Shown here one piece after another: positions 6,849 through 6,925 of a stretch of 6,925 bases of DNA. The notes under the pieces were generated by a model. That model was not told the origin of the DNA. It saw only the letters and a list, made by a program, of their open reading frames with translations, and ran no database searches. This DNA is from Syntrophobacterales bacterium (GTDB lineage Bacteria; Desulfobacterota; Syntrophia; Syntrophales; UBA6807): positions 1-6,925 of the forward strand of contig JAGGSD010000101.1 in NCBI GenBank assembly GCA_021159265.1, in the 5' to 3' direction. The translations under genes were made by a program, and so were the position numbers. Within the stretch, counting starts at the first letter, position 1, and each line of letters begins with the position of its first letter.

Positions 6849-6925
6849 TGATGAACTCGCAAAAAGTCTGAAAAACACTCTTTTGTCATTCTGAGCGATA
6901 GCGAAGAATCTGATATCATTGAGAT
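6849..6925. repeat. Dispersed-type intergenic repeat with hairpin, cut by the window end
   Basis: The stretch from TTGATGAACTCGCAAAAAG to the window end includes GTCATTCTGAGCG followed by GCGAAGAATC. I recognise this wording as a repeat found at many intergenic sites in environmental and deltaproteobacterial genomes; this is recall, not a search. It can fold: ATTCT (6888-6892) pairs with AGAAT (6905-6909), then GA faces GA, then GC pairs with GC around a GATA loop (6897-6900). It lies upstream of the aminotransferase promoter and has no open frame. Confidence 0.55.

Overview
The window looks like chromosomal DNA from a Gram-negative, probably anaerobic bacterium. The gene content (type II secretion gspF/gspG, a methionine synthase split into two proteins) and the intergenic repeats suggest a Desulfobacterota ('deltaproteobacterial') lineage, possibly Syntrophales-like. 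That placement is inference from gene style and recall of similar repeats, not a database match. Base composition is moderate to AT-rich by eye, with a visibly more GC-rich patch at about 5230-5415.

Layout. From 1 to 152 there is a short-period intergenic repeat and AT-rich spacer. On the minus strand, 1865-153 holds gspF then gspG, the inner-membrane platform protein and major pseudopilin of a type II secretion system, 42 bases apart and probably one transcript. A 190-base divergent intergenic region (1866-2055) carries a good sigma-70-type promoter for the plus strand and a weak one for gspF. On the plus strand, 2056-5149 is a two-gene operon: a stand-alone methionine synthase reactivation protein, overlapping by 8 bases a MetH that carries the homocysteine, folate and cobalamin domains but no activation domain. 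From 5150 to 5437 there is no gene, only repeat-type sequence between convergent genes: two adjacent hairpins inside a segment flanked by a 17-base inverted repeat. One arm of that repeat lies inside the 3' end of metH. On the minus strand, 6742-5438 encodes a PLP-dependent class I/II aminotransferase of unassigned substrate. The last ~75 bases are another dispersed-type intergenic repeat.

How the genes work together. The two plus-strand genes form one biochemical unit. MetH moves a methyl group from methyltetrahydrofolate through cobalamin to homocysteine, and the small partner would repair oxidised cobalamin using S-adenosylmethionine and an electron donor. GspF and GspG belong to a secretion apparatus whose other parts (gspC, D, E and the minor pseudopilins) are not in the window. 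The aminotransferase is transcribed toward metH from its own promoter, so no functional link is shown.

I found no convincing new defence, mobile or RNA system. The most unusual points are the apparent capture of repeat sequence as the last ~15 codons of metH, the inverted-repeat-bounded segment after it, and a gspF leader that lacks a Shine-Dalgarno and carries an anti-Shine-Dalgarno-like stretch instead.
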